This document shows positions 31,743-43,129 of a stretch of 64,000 bases of DNA, piece by piece. The notes beneath the pieces are model-generated. The model was not told the DNA's origin, ran no database searches, and worked only from the letters and a program-made list of their open reading frames with translations. Each line of letters starts with the position of its first letter. Positions within the stretch are counted from its first letter, which is position 1. Source of the DNA: Deroplatys truncata (lineage: Eukaryota; Arthropoda; Insecta; Mantodea; Mantidae); NCBI GenBank assembly GCA_030765065.1, contig CM060979.1, positions 15,653,001 through 15,717,000 on the forward strand, given 5' to 3'. The position numbers and the translations under genes were made by a program.

Positions 31743-32450
31743 ACTTTCTCTACTACGTATAGTATGTAGGGGAAGTATTGTATTCCACCCAAAAATTCCA
31801 TACCGAGATTTCACAGGAAATACATGTTTTGAGACCCCCTGAATCCAAAACAGTATTTTTGGAAACAAGCCAGCGTGTGTGTCTGTCTGAACAGCATAAC
31901 TCAGAAACACAGTCGAATAAACACCAAACTTGACGCGACACAAAGGTTTTCAGGAAAATCCCTCCACCCCAGATTACCCTTTACATGGAACATTTTTCGA
32001 AAAATTTTATTTTCTCAAAAACGGCTCTAACGATTTTGATTAAAATATCATATGTTTAAAATATTTTCATAACAAATGAAATGTATATCTCGAATTTTCT
32101 AGGAATGTCTCCAAAAGTATTCTTCATTGTGAAGGACTTTTGCGTAACTGGTAAACCATAAGAGATAGACAAAATTCTACGGCAGATAAAATATAGATCT
32201 CGTTAAAACACAATTTATGTGATATAATTGTTTTTCCTAACATTTCCGAGATATTCCTTGTTGGTTTGAATTTTCCAATACTTATACTTTTACTCAAATG
32301 GGAATTGGTTATCAATTTTTTTATGTCCTGGACATGCAAAGAAGTGGAATGCGCCACATAGCAACCAGCGCTTAAAATATTTGACTATCGCTTAAAGCGT
32401 GCCATATTCTACTTGCACCTACAATAAAGAGTAGGGTGCAACACATCAGA
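31743..32450 (+). mobile_element. D repeat in the same E host
   Basis: The left end is ACTTTCTCTACTACG. The right end is partly deleted (AGAGTAGGGTGCAACACATCAGA). It is 708 bp long and flanked by T-runs. Confidence 0.85.
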
Positions 32451-32605
32451 TTTTTTTAAAGATCTGTCTATCTCTTTAACCTACTGTATACCTACAACGA
32501 AATCTGTAAAGAAAGTTTATCTTGATTAACAAGAAGCAGATGGAACAATAAGGTTTTGTAAGAATTCTTTGTAGAAGAGTAAAGTGAAGTGAATGCAACA
32601 CATCT
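32451..32605 (+). mobile_element. E repeat, right part
   Basis: Resumes after TTTTTTT with AAAGATCTGTCTATCTCTTT and ends with an E right terminus, AGTAAAGTGAAGTGAATG, then CAACACATCT. Confidence 0.65.
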
Positions 32606-33140
32606 GGCGGTGTTTGCTAGGCAAGGCAGGTGCTGTTTTATTGGGTCATAGTGTGCTTGCTTGCTTGCCACTTGAAGGTTTTTCCACGAGGGCCACGTTG
32701 TGCTGCATCGTGTCCTGTAATCTCGCAAGGAGCCGAGCCCCGCCCATTCATTGGGTCTTTCTCTGGTACATAGCTTCCTAGTTACCTGGTAGTAACCCTT
32801 ACAGTACGTGTCAGAATGTGGTTCTGAACAAGACGCCGTCTAACCTCTCTTCTTAGTCTTCTTTTCTTTCTGCACTCAGTCATTTTTAGGCACTTTTCGA
32901 CAAAATTTCTCACACAATGCTTCACCATCATTATTAGAATACGTCGCGGTCCAGTAGAGAGTCTGCTTCCTAATGCGGAGGGCCCGAGTTCGTATGCAGA
33001 GTGAGTCACTAAAACTGCCACCGCAAATGTCTCTGAAACAATTCATGAACCCAAAAAGGAGTTTCACAGCCAAAAAGGTAGGGTAGGGGTAGGTAAATTA
33101 GATATACCTATAGACAATTTAATAATTTAAACTTATTTTT
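32606..33140. other. unique interval with possible SINE head
   Basis: Bases 32945-33020 (GTCGCGGTCCAGTAGAGAGT, GCGGAGGGCCCGAGTTCG) weakly resemble a tRNA-derived SINE head. The rest is unassigned. Confidence 0.35.
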
Positions 33141-33683
33141 ACCATCTCTACTACGTATAATAAGTAGGGGCAGTATTGTAATCCACCCAAAAATTCGATA
33201 CCGAAATTTCACCGGAAATACATGTTTTGAGACCACCAGAATCCAAAAAAAGCATTTTTGGAAACATGTCCGTGTGTGTCTGTGAACAACATAAGTCAGA
33301 AACGAACAGTCGAATAAACACCAAACTTGGTATTTAGGTTCAGTATCTTCCAGAGATGCGACATGAAGGTTTTCAAGAAAATCCCCCACCCCAGATTACC
33401 CTTCACATGGAAGATTTTTCGAAATGTTTAATTTTCTCAAAAATGGTCTAACGATTTTGATTAAAATATCATATGTTTAAGATATTTTTATGACAAATAA
33501 AATGTATATCTTGAATTTTCTGGGAATGTCTCCAAAAGTGTTCTTCATTGTGAACGACTTTCGAACAACTGGTAAACCATAAGAGATAGACAAAATTTTA
33601 CTACACAAAAGATGTAGATCGCTTTAAAATACACCATTTATGTCATATACATTTTTTTTGTTGAGTGAACCATTTTCGAGATA
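33141..33683 (+). mobile_element. D repeat, right part missing
   Basis: The left end is ACCATCTCTACTACG. Collinear to ACCATTTTCGAGATA, then joined to an inverted D fragment. Confidence 0.8.
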
Positions 33684-33876
33684 ATTAATCAAAATCTTTA
33701 GAGCCATTTTTAAAAAAAATTAAAATTTTCGAAAAATGTTCCATGTAAAGGGTAATCTGGGGTGGGGGGATTTTCTTGAAAACCTTCGTGTCGCATCTCT
33801 GGAAGATACTGAACCTAAATACCAAGTTTGGTGTTTATCCGACTGTTCGTTTCTGAGTTATGCTGTCACAGACACA

Positions 33877-33930
<54 letters not shown>

Positions 33931-33958
33931 GACACAATACTTCCCCTACTTACTATAC
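33684..33958 (-). mobile_element. inverted D fragment with expanded CA tract
   Basis: Reverse D from TTAATCAAAATC to the GT/CA tract, here grown to a (CA)n run at 33874-33925. It then jumps to ATACTTCCCCTACTTACT near the left end. Confidence 0.8.
33874..33925. repeat. (CA)n microsatellite within D
   Basis: About 24 CA units at the position where other D copies have a short GT/CT mixed tract. Confidence 0.9.
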
Positions 33959-34510
33959 TCAATGCATGTAGATCATTTTGAAAACACCATACACAAAAGA
34001 GTTGGAATTTTCAATAATTTATAAACCTGATAAAATTAACGGTCTGAAAAACCGCCAAAATACGTAAGCTGTATTTCCATTTGATCTTTATGTCTAAAAA
34101 ATTGATTTTTCCCTGCATTAATTGTACTTCTAGAATGTTCTAAAGTGTAGACGAATACTCTCTTGAAGGTTGTATCTTCAACATATGGTATGTTAGTCAA
34201 AATCGTTAAATTCTTTTGAGAAAATGGAAAATAATAAAAACGTTTCCATGTAAATGTTAGTTTATGGTGAAGAATTTTCGTGAGAATGTTGGTTTCTCGT
34301 CTTTGAAGATAGTGATCCTTGCAGCAACTTAAAAAGCAGATTCAGTACTTTTCCAGCATACAGTTTTAGAGTTATGCTTTTCACAGATACACACGCGCGC
34401 GCGGCCAAATATTTTGTATAAATGCTTATTTTGGATCCAGGTGTATTCCTTTGAAATCTTGGAATCGAATATTTTGGTGGAATGCAATATTTCTACGCAC
34501 TAGAGAAAGT
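33959..34510 (-). mobile_element. E repeat fragment
   Basis: Diverged reverse copy. The landmarks are the (CACACGCGCGCGCG) tract near 34388 and a left end in reverse, CACTAGAGAAAGTAAGG. Confidence 0.6.
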
Positions 34511-34640
34511 AAGGAATAGGTCCTGTACCAGTATGATTCCAAATGATTATCCTAAGCTTTAAATAACAGACAGCACCAAGCTTCTCTGAAGGTTGGAGAT
34601 ATGGAACTATTCACGAATTTACGCATTGATCCTGAAAGTA

Positions 34641-35609
34641 TGATGCAGTAATTTGTATCACAAATTATTTAAATGTAAAGAGTGATTATAGTATGAATAT
34701 GCATTATTATGTGACATTGATTTGAGATGTTTATTGATTGTAATTATTGTTGGGAAGTAAGTTTATACTGCCTTACTGAAACTGACAATAATAGCGTGCA
34801 ATAATGCAGCGAGGGGGTGAGCTGTTTATCATTATTGGAAACGAGGAAGTTACGTAATGTTGGCGCGTTTTTCTTTTAGAATCTTCTGGAACATTTCCCT
34901 AGAGCATATGTATTCATAATTTTCATTGGATATAAAAATAGACGCTAATGTTGGCGCGTTCTATTAGCCAATTGCAGTTCAGTTATAATCTTTAGGCATA
35001 TCTGGGTGAAGGAGTATAAAAAGAGTAGGTTAGAGGTAGACCCCGTCAGTTCATCAAAATTCTTTTTACACTACACGTCGCATTCCCGTCAGTTCGTCGA
35101 AAGTATTTGTACGGCACACTTCGGATATCAATTTGCAGGTTACGCGTAACAGAGTTATGAAAAATCTCAAGTGTTATAAAGTTAATTATACAAAAAGTTG
35201 AAGTACGCGAATTAAGAATTATCAGTAATGAAGTTATTATAACAGTTTCAGTTTGGTGAGTGTCAAGATCAATGTGTAAATGTGATAGTTAACGTGTTCG
35301 ACAATAAAAGTGTAAAACAAATTTCTTCATCAGTGTTATCTTTGGATAAAAGATTCCTTTCCGTTTACACAACCTGTATAAAGAGAAGTGCTTGACCAAA
35401 AGGATAATAGCTAGTCGGAGGACAAAGAACCAAAATTAAATAAAATAACAGTAGCATTTTTTTAAACAAAAAAAACTAATACTGCCGCAAATTGCTAACA
35501 CCAGATGGAGCTAACAAACCTAACAAATGAATCACGTCACAAGATGGCTTCATCAAATCACGTGAAGTAAACAAACCAATACACAAACATTACAAATAGT
35601 GCTACTTCA
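34641..35609 (+). repeat. 5' LTR of the gag-only element
   Basis: Starts TGATGCAGTAATTTGTATC and ends GTGCTACTTCA. The end was set by comparison with the 3' LTR, which ends ATAATACTTCA directly before the AGTA duplication. TATAAAAA-type sequence at about 35014 (AGTATAAAAAGAG) is a likely promoter TATA box, and AATAAAAG at 35303 is a likely poly(A) signal. Confidence 0.85.
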
Positions 35610-35612
35610 AAT

Positions 35613-35631
35613 TGGCTCCCATACGTGGGGC
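35613..35631 (+). promoter_or_regulatory. primer-binding-site copy 1
   Basis: TGGCTCCCATACGTGGGGC lies 3 bp after the 5' LTR end. It differs from the second copy at three or four positions. By position it is the site used in the last retrotransposition of this element. Confidence 0.75.
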
Positions 35632-35738
35632 AGTTAAAATTATGTAACCAAACAAAACAAAAGCAGCACAATATAATATCTTCAAGTTCTAATAATTTAC
35701 GTAAAAACATATTACGTAAGCACTATACAACTTCAAAT

Positions 35739-35756
35739 TGGCGCCCAACGTGGGGC
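35739..35756 (+). promoter_or_regulatory. primer-binding-site copy 2, matches tRNA-Lys 3' end
   Basis: TGGCGCCCAACGTGGGGC is the complement of the last 18 bases of insect tRNA-Lys as I recall it. It is preceded by CAACTTCAAAT, the same context (ACTTCAAAT) that precedes copy 1. It lies 126 bp downstream of copy 1. Confidence 0.75.
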
Positions 35757-36103
35757 AGAGTGACCAGGAAAGGAGTGAAATAACCAGGAAAGGGAGAAGG
35801 AATCAGGACGTGGAGCGAATGCAGCAGTGAACTGAACTACAAGACGCAGATTCCAGAAACAACTATAGGAACGACAGACTACGCGGATGATTGGACATCG
35901 TAATTCCGAGATTAAAAGGCAACAGGGGAATTCAACTACAAAACACCAAAACGACGTAGATTCATCGTAATACAACGCAGAAGCAACATATAATCTAGGA
36001 GAGGGGGGCAGAAAGCTGGACATCAAAGCTACTTCAGCAGATAACATCAGAAAGGTTAGAAAAGTGTTATGTTAATTCTAAAAAAAAGGGGTAAAAAATT
36101 TAA

Positions 36104-37243
36104 ATGTACCTTAGGAGCGGTAGGGTAAAGAAAACAATGGCTACTAATAATATTGAAGAAACAATGATGGAAGGGGATAGTGTAACAGTTAGCTGTAATT
36201 CAATACAGGTTACAGAAAATAGCTCAAACAATGTAGGATTTGAGGGAGAAAATGTTAGTGCAGAAAGTCAGAATAGAATAGCAGGAAATGTTAATTTTGA
36301 TACTAGTATAATTATGGAAATGTTGAGAAATTTTGGTGAAAAATTAGATCAGAGTATGGAAAAGAATGAGAAATTAGAAAAGAAAATAGATCAAAACAGG
36401 GAAGATATGCAAAAGAATAATGAGAAATTAGAACAAAAACTAACTCAGAATATGGAAAAGAATAATGAGAAATTAAGGGAAGATATTAGTAAGAGTATTA
36501 CCGATCAATTAAGGGAAGATATGCAAAAGAATAATAGGGAACTGAGGGAAGATATTGGTAAGAGCTTAGAACAAAACAGGGAAGAAATTGAAAAGAAATT
36601 CATGGAGCTAGATAGTAGTATGATGAGAATGAGAAATGAAAATCAGGAACTGATAGCAAATGAAATAGGTGAAGTTTCAAAGAAAATGTTAGACATGAGC
36701 AGGGAAATATCTAACCAAAAAAGTGAGGTTAATAATAAAATAGAACAGGTTGATGTAAAATGTACAGAGTTAGGTAGCCGAATGAGTAGCATTTCAAGTG
36801 AGGTAAGAGAGATGATGGAGGCTACAAATGCAGATTTAATTAAGGTGCAAGTTAATTTCAGAGGGGAGATATCAGAAATACAGAAGGAGTCGGTAATGCA
36901 AAGAAATAAATTGTATGAAGAAGTTAAAGTTTTGCCTGTAAATAATCAAAAGCTAACTTCTGAAATTAACAAGTACCAAGCTGTTCAAAATGAAAACTCC
37001 AATCCAGTACAGATTATTACGGACTTGTCAGAGTATTCTCAGATTAAAAAGATAGCAGATGAATTGAAAATGAAAGTTGTTAAAAGATGTGTTGTTCAGG
37101 AAACCTTAGATTGTTTTCAAATGTTATCAGGGGACGAAATATCATATGAATCCTTTAAGAGGCGATTCATGAACAAAACTTGGAAGGTTAGGAAACGGCT
37201 ACGAGTAATGTTTAGCCACAGACAATTTGATCCAGGAGGGTAA
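36104..37243 (+). CDS. Gag-like protein of the LTR-A element
   Basis: 379 codons, uninterrupted. Residues about 1-70 are low complexity (MYLRSGRVKKTMATNN...). Residues about 75-270 are highly charged coiled coil with repeating blocks of EKLEKKIDQNREDMQKNN type. The C-terminal segment (SGDEISYESFKRRFMNKTWK...RVMFSHRQFDPGG) resembles the 'F-x2-F...FW' core of gypsy-type Gag capsid. The expected capsid completion and CCHC knuckle are missing, so it is C-terminally truncated relative to a normal Gag. It would assemble or bind particles made by a partner element, which is inference. The start is the first Met of the frame, about 350 bp after PBS copy 2, a normal leader length. The DNA here is A-rich, as in other retroelement gag genes. 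Confidence 0.75.
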   Translation: MYLRSGRVKKTMATNNIEETMMEGDSVTVSCNSIQVTENSSNNVGFEGENVSAESQNRIAGNVNFDTSIIMEMLRNFGEKLDQSMEKNEKLEKKIDQNREDMQKNNEKLEQKLTQNMEKNNEKLREDISKSITDQLREDMQKNNRELREDIGKSLEQNREEIEKKFMELDSSMMRMRNENQELIANEIGEVSKKMLDMSREISNQKSEVNNKIEQVDVKCTELGSRMSSISSEVREMMEATNADLIKVQVNFRGEISEIQKESVMQRNKLYEEVKVLPVNNQKLTSEINKYQAVQNENSNPVQIITDLSEYSQIKKIADELKMKVVKRCVVQETLDCFQMLSGDEISYESFKRRFMNKTWKVRKRLRVMFSHRQFDPGG

Positions 37244-37967
37244 ATAGCAATGAGATGTAAAGTAAATGCTGGATAGTTAAAGATGACTTGCAGAGAAATG
37301 TATTGGAACGTAAGAGGGTTAAATAAATATGTACGTCATGTGAAAGGAGAAATAAAATTTTGGAAATAATTAAAATTTTTTTAAAGGAAAATAACATTTT
37401 ATTAGTAACTGTAACAATATTTGAAATTAAGAATGTAAAAATTGAAACTTAATATGATATTAAAGTAAAAGTACGTAAATATAATTCCAAGAGTATTGTG
37501 AATATACAGTACAAAACAACAAAAATGGGTTAAAAGTAATTAAAACAAATATTTATGTAGCAAACAGAACATGTGAAACAGTGCCTAGATTTAAGAGATG
37601 TAAATATATTTATGTAAAGGGTGACTATTTTTGGTAAATATGTATAGTAATTACAAAAATTCTTAAATGCACAAATTTTAGTCAACAATATAAGAAAGTA
37701 AACCAATTTGTAACAGTAACTAAATAATTCAGGGTACAGTATTTGCTATAAAAAAATTGTAAATGTCAGATTAATGTCTAAACACATTAAACCAGAGCCA
37801 GTAAATAGTGGCAAGATAAAGACAAAACATATGTCGTGTGTTAAATACATGTGAAGTGTTAAGTGAAAGTGATAGCGTGTGTTCCAAGATTTAGGAGACT
37901 AAAAACCCAATTATAAAATTTCCATACAAGTTGTAAATATTTATAATTATGTTTCTAGTGGGGCATA
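37244..37967 (+). other. non-coding remainder between gag and 3' LTR
   Basis: AT-rich, with stops in all frames. It ends with a polypurine-like AGTGGGGCATA (37957-37967) next to the LTR. No pol residue was identified. Confidence 0.7.
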
Positions 37968-38990
37968 TGATGCAGTAATTTGTATCACAAATTACTTAAA
38001 TGTAAATAATGATTGTAATATGAATATGCATTTTTATGTGACATTGATTTGAGATGTTTATTGATTGTAATTATTGTTGAGAAGTAAGTTTATACTGCCT
38101 TACTGAAACTGACAATAATAGCGTGCAATAATGCAGCGAGGGGGTGAGCTGTTTATCATTATTGGAAACGAGGAAGTTACGTAATGTTGGCGCGTTTTTC
38201 TTTTAGAATCTTCTGGAACATTTCCCTAGAGCATATGTATTCATAATTTTCATTGGATATAAAAATAGACGCTAATGTTGGCGCGTTTTATTAGCCAATT
38301 GCAGCTCAGTTATAATCTTTAGGCATATCGGGGTGTAGAAGTATAAAAAACCAAGTCAGAGGTAGATCGCCCCAGTTCATCAAAATTCTTTGTATACTAC
38401 ACGTCGCATTCCCGTCAGTTCATCGAAAATATTTGTAAAGTACACGTCGCCTCCAGTCAGTCAGTTCGTCGAAAGTATTTGTACGGCACACGTCGGATAT
38501 AGATTCACAAGTTACGCGTAACAGAGTTATGAAAAATCTCAAGTGTTATAAAGTTAATTATACAAAAAGTTGAAGTACGCGAATTAAGAATTATTAGTAA
38601 TGAAGTTATTATAACACTTTCAGTTTGGTGAGTGTCAAGATCAATGTGTAAATGTGATAGTGACTGTGTTTCGACAATAAAAGTGTAAAACAAATTTCTT
38701 CATCAGTGTTATCTTTGGATAAAAGATTCCTTTCCGTTTACACAACCTGTATAAAGAGAAGTGCTTGACCAAAAGTATAATAGCTAGCCGGAGGACAGTA
38801 AACCAAAATTAAATATAACAGTAGCATTCTTTAAAACGAACACTAATACTGCCGCAAATTGCTAACACCAGATGGAGCTAACAAACCTAACAAATGAATC
38901 ACGTCACAAGATGGCTTCATCAAATCACGTGAAGTAAACAACAAATACACATAGATTACAAGTAATACAGTCGCAAATAATAATACTTCA
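37968..38990 (+). repeat. 3' LTR of the gag-only element
   Basis: 1023 bp, nearly identical to the 5' LTR. It differs mainly by an extra block near 38416-38470, where CGTCAGTTCATCGAAAATAT is partly duplicated, and by small indels. Followed by the AGTA duplication. Confidence 0.9.
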
Positions 38991-38994
38991 AGTA

Positions 38995-39219
38995 CGAGCT
39001 AAGTGTAGCGTACTAATCGAAAGTTCTCGGTCTCTATAATGTCGCAAAAAACATTAAATTCAAAATTACTTCGTTAATCACCAAAATATTTGGAAAACGT
39101 TCGTCAATTTTACAATTGGCTGTTGTAAGTACATTGCAACCTATATTTGTTTGCGATTAAACACAAGAATGCGTTGATCACAGCGCTGGTAACCATGTCA
39201 CCATGTTAGCCCTAAAAAA
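38995..39219 (+). repeat. dispersed repeat G, copy 1
   Basis: Contains CTCTATAATGTCGCAAA, AAATTACTTCGTTAATC, CCAAAATATTTG and GGTAACCATGTCACC. These are shared with 42700-42775 (first part) and 44690-44862 (later part). Confidence 0.7.
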
Positions 39220-40163
39220 TGAGAAAGTAGTTGGTTTGTTACGTTATTTGCATCACGCTTTGGGCGTCAATTTGAAGTAGGTTGTATTTAAGGAGTTGTA
39301 CTATATTTCAACTCTTGGGGAGCCGAACTTAAAGTACTTGCATCCGCACGTATAGTAAACAGTTTTCGGTTGCCTTCGCCCCAAGTTTAAAAAAAAATGT
39401 TTACTTTGTAATTTGACTGTTTCTTTAAATATTGTATTTATGTTTGCCTCGGCTGCGTCAGTATTATTGTTAGAGACACGTTTCTCTTAGCACGGTTTGA
39501 TGCGACAAAAATGTAAGCTTACACAGATTTTAATTTTACTTCACTCCGTTTATTAATCCTTGACACGATTTGAATAACACTTCACTGATATAGAGAGCGT
39601 AAGATTCTTTTTATTAATTAATTACACTTTTTAACACGTAAACTTATTTTTCGTCTCACACGAATACATATTACATTTCTTGAGGACACTTTTTGCGTCT
39701 GGTTAGTAACGCCGTATACAGGCAACTGAGCTCTAAATTTGTAAAATTGTCTCCTTTTCAGTTTCTCATTGGCTAATCCTACTCCAATAAAATACCTTCA
39801 TTTAACTAAAGCTTTTTCTGGTTCTTGATTGGCTATTTTATAAATTGTCACTAAAATTACATTATTGTTTCCATGAATCACAAATAGTATTGTTAAAATC
39901 TTAAACTCATTATTGCCTCAAGGTTACCTCATTGTTAGCAACCTTTAACTTATTATTCTCACAGCTCCTACATTATTAAACTACGTAATACATTCACATA
40001 ACATTATTACACATGTATACAATAATATAAACATATACAATGACTGTAATATACACTTTTTACAAATTGTTACATACACATATTGCTTTAAGGCGGGCTG
40101 TTATTGAATTTACATATTATATAATTTGACTGAAATCATTTAAGTGTTAAAAACACTGCCTCA
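39220..40163 (-). mobile_element. LTR-B solo LTR
   Basis: TGAGAAAGTAG...AACACTGCCTCA, 944 bp, flanked by AAAA on both sides. The internal PBS-like motif is at 39250-39278. Confidence 0.85.
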
Positions 40164-40172
40164 AAAAAGACG

Positions 40173-40424
40173 GTGCCACAAACATCGAAGTGTTGTTACA
40201 TTATTTTGTGTGTTATATTGGTTTGGGTAATAATGAGTCGCCGTTTAAGAAGACGTCCACGGCGGCGTGATGTAGTGCTAAGGGATTCTTTAACAGCAAG
40301 ATCCAGAATACGAATGATAGTACAAAATATTCGTGAAAAACATGCAAGTCCTTTAGACAGCAGCACTATTCAAAATGAAAGCGCTATAGTAGAGTGGAAA
40401 TTGATTCATAATATTGAGTTTTAA
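40173..40424 (+). CDS. hypothetical small basic protein (uncertain)
   Basis: 83 codons. The second Met (40233) gives a very basic start, MSRRLRRRPRRRDVVLRDS, then a helical-looking segment with IRMIVQNIREKH. I do not recognise it. It lies between an LTR-B and a Tc1 element. With no paralogue in the window and no intron or promoter evidence, chance remains a real alternative. Confidence 0.2.
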   Translation: MPQTSKCCYIILCVILVWVIMSRRLRRRPRRRDVVLRDSLTARSRIRMIVQNIREKHASPLDSSTIQNESAIVEWKLIHNIEF

Positions 40425-40544
40425 GTTTATATACATACACATATGTGATATATTCTTATATATGAACATTCTTTATAAATAGTTTCTGCTTTCAACAATT
40501 ACAGATTAGCCACTAGTATATATGAAGCTGTATATGAAATTATA

Positions 40545-41660
40545 CTCTAACATTTGTGAAAATTGCAGCACTGCGAAAGAATGGCCCGAATGAATCCAAA
40601 CTCGGTGTATGAGTAGAATACTGTGCCAGCAATAAGTAATTAGGATTGCAGAGGGATGGGGTGCACGTAGGCCCAGCAAGTCCCTGTCTTGTGTGTCTGA
40701 CGAGGTCAGTGTTACCCCAAGTGTAGTCAATGAAGAGTTGTCAAACAAGGTGGAAACGTGAAAGCAGTACCAGTATGCCTCGTCGAAGTCAAAGGGGGCA
40801 TCAGCATATGAGTGAATTCGAACAAGGTAGAATGGTCGGTCTTCGGCCAGCGGGTATGTCATACCGAGACATTTAGGCTTGTGCAGGACATACTGCTACG
40901 TGGGTGGAAGCAGTGGATAGAAGAGGGCTGTATGTACTCCAGTAGAGTAGGTCCGTGGCCATAACGGACCGTACAGCTTCGTCCAGAGTGTTGGCTCGAC
41001 TCTGTAGCACTGCAGCAGGTGTGAACTTGTCTGCATCGACGGTTCGACTGCATCTGCTGCGGACTGGACAGGTTGCACACATGCCATTTCACCGGCTTCC
41101 ATTTTCGGAAAACACGGGTGCCTTTGACTGCACTGGGCACGTGAACGCCATCACTGGCGTGCTGAATGGCAAAATATAGTGTTTTCAGACGAGTCTCGCT
41201 TCAACCTTTCCTACAGTGATAGCCGCATACGTGTTCGACGTTACCGTGGTGAGCGCAATCTTGCTCTCCGCATTGTTGAGCGACATGGAGGACAAACACG
41301 AGGTGTGATTGTTTGGGACGCCATTGATTACAACAATCGATCTCGCCTCCTACGTATTGAGGGTAATCTGAACAGCAACCGGTACATGAGGGAGGTGTAA
41401 CAGCCCGAGGTATTCCCCCTCCTTCAGGCAACTCCACATGCAACGTTTCAGCAGGACATTGCCCGGCCACACATTGAAAGAAATGTGCAAGCCTTCTTCG
41501 AAGAACAACGGGCACCATTGCTTCCCTTGCCTCGAGATGTCACCCATCGAAAATGTCTGGTATATGGTTGGTCGGCAACTTGTTCGTCACGGTCTTTCAG
41601 TAACCAGTGTCGATGATTGCAGCGCGTGATGGCTACACAAAATACTAAGGTTATGTGCAG
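40545..41660 (+). pseudogene. Tc1-like transposase remnant
   Basis: The start region reads MPRRSQRGHQHMSEFEQGRM, GLRPAGMSYRDI, a Tc1 N-terminal HTH. Later frames give ITDRTASSRVLARLCSTAAG, then VFSDESRFNL (first catalytic Asp), then FQQDIARPH (second Asp) and MSPIENVWYMVGRQL (the catalytic Glu of DD34E). Several stops and frameshifts break the frame (about 340 codons originally). No clear TIR was found at either end; the 3' end is bounded by an LTR-B at 41679. Confidence 0.85.
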
Positions 41661-41678
41661 GTCCGTAAACTTATTTAT

Positions 41679-42613
41679 TGAAGCTAGTTGGTTTGTTGTA
41701 TTGTTATTTGCCCCATGCTTTGGGAGCCAATTTGAATACGTTTTGTTCCTGCTACGTATGGAAAGCCAGTTTGAAGATGTATTATATTTCGACTGTTGGG
41801 GAGCCGAACTTGAAGTAGTTGCAACCGCACGTATGGTAAAAAGTTTCCGGTAGTCTTCGCCCCAAATGTACTTTCCGGTGGTCTTTGCTCCAAATGTTTA
41901 AAAAATATTAACTATGTAATTTGGCTGTTTCTTTAAATATTATATATTTATATTTGCCTCGGCTGCGTCAGTATTTATTTTTAGAGACATGAATGTCTTA
42001 GCAGGGAGTGGTGCGACTGAAGAATGTAGGCTTACACAGATTATAATTTTACTTGACTCCTTTTATTAAATACTTGCACTTTTTAACACGTAAACTCTTT
42101 TTTGTCTCACACAAAATACTATTAAATTTCTCGAGGACGCGTCTTGCTTCCGGTTAGGAACACTGTCTACAAGCAACTGACTTCTGAATCTGTAAATTTT
42201 GCTCCATTTTAGTTTCTGATTGGCTAATCCTAGTCCAATAAAATACCTTCAGTTAATTAATGCTTTTTCTGGTTGTTGTTTGTCTATTTTATAAACTGTC
42301 ACAAAAATTACATTATTGCTTCCGAGAATCACAAGTAGCATTATTAAACATTCAAATTCATTATTGCCTCATTGTTATCTCATTGTTAACAACTTCTGAC
42401 CTATTTCTCACAGTTCCTACATTATTAAATTACGTAATACATACACATAACATTATTACACATGTATACAATAATATAAACATATACAATGACTGTAATA
42501 TACACTTTTTATCATTTGTTTTATACAAATATTGCTTTAAGGCGGGCTGTTGTTATATTTCATATATTATATAATTAGACTAAAATCATTCAAGTGTTAA
42601 AAATACTGCCTCA
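41679..42613 (-). mobile_element. LTR-B solo LTR
   Basis: 935 bp, TGAAGCTAG...TACTGCCTCA. The flanks TTAT/TCAT fit a 4-bp duplication with one change. PBS-like motifs lie at 41710-41737 and near 41756-41776, with a weaker one near 41794-41815. Confidence 0.85.
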
Positions 42614-43129
42614 TCATGTACCTAATCCGTGGTATAAAATTCATTTCAATCATGCGTTTCCTTTTTAGTGTTGTAATTTTCATAAACGTTCATTAATCTT
42701 GAAAGTCCAATCTAAGAGCAGCATAACAATCGAAAGTGCTCAATCTCTACAATGTCGCAAACATGAAATTCCAATAGTTATTTAGATGACTAGTTACAAA
42801 AGTAGCGGTTTAGTAACGAGAGGTTCAAATTAGAACACGACCGAAAGGAATTAAACCTAATTTGTAACGTGTTCTCTACAATATTTATCTACGTTCGCAG
42901 TATATGTTGTATATTTACTATATTTATTGCGGAAACAATATGTTTAGAGAAAGAGTAATGTGGGATTTGGAAAAAAAGAAGACACAGTAAATCAACAAAC
43001 TTTTTTGTTATATTCAGCAATTTTAAATACTAGTTTCATATGTGAATTTAAAGTAAAACTGAACGAAGCAGGTAATTTTCAGATTCATCCGGAAAATTCT
43101 AAAAGCAATCCAACATGCAAATATTAATA
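42614..43129. other. AT-rich interval with part of repeat G
   Basis: Bases 42700-42775 (AGCATAACAATCGAAAGTGC, TCTCTACAATGTCGCAAA) match the first part of repeat G. The rest is unassigned. Confidence 0.45.

Larger units (their letters stand above)
34641..38990 (+). mobile_element. gag-only LTR retrotransposon, family LTR-A
   Basis: A 4350-bp element with direct LTRs (34641-35609 and 37968-38990) and perfect 4-bp duplications AGTA (34637-34640 and 38991-38994). It has a tRNA-Lys-type PBS, a polypurine-like AGTGGGGCATA just before the 3' LTR, and one open Gag-like frame. No protease, RT, RNase H or integrase motif is seen between the gag stop (37243) and the 3' LTR. It is therefore non-autonomous and would need a gypsy-type partner. 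The layout resembles 'terminal-repeat with GAG' elements. Confidence 0.9.
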
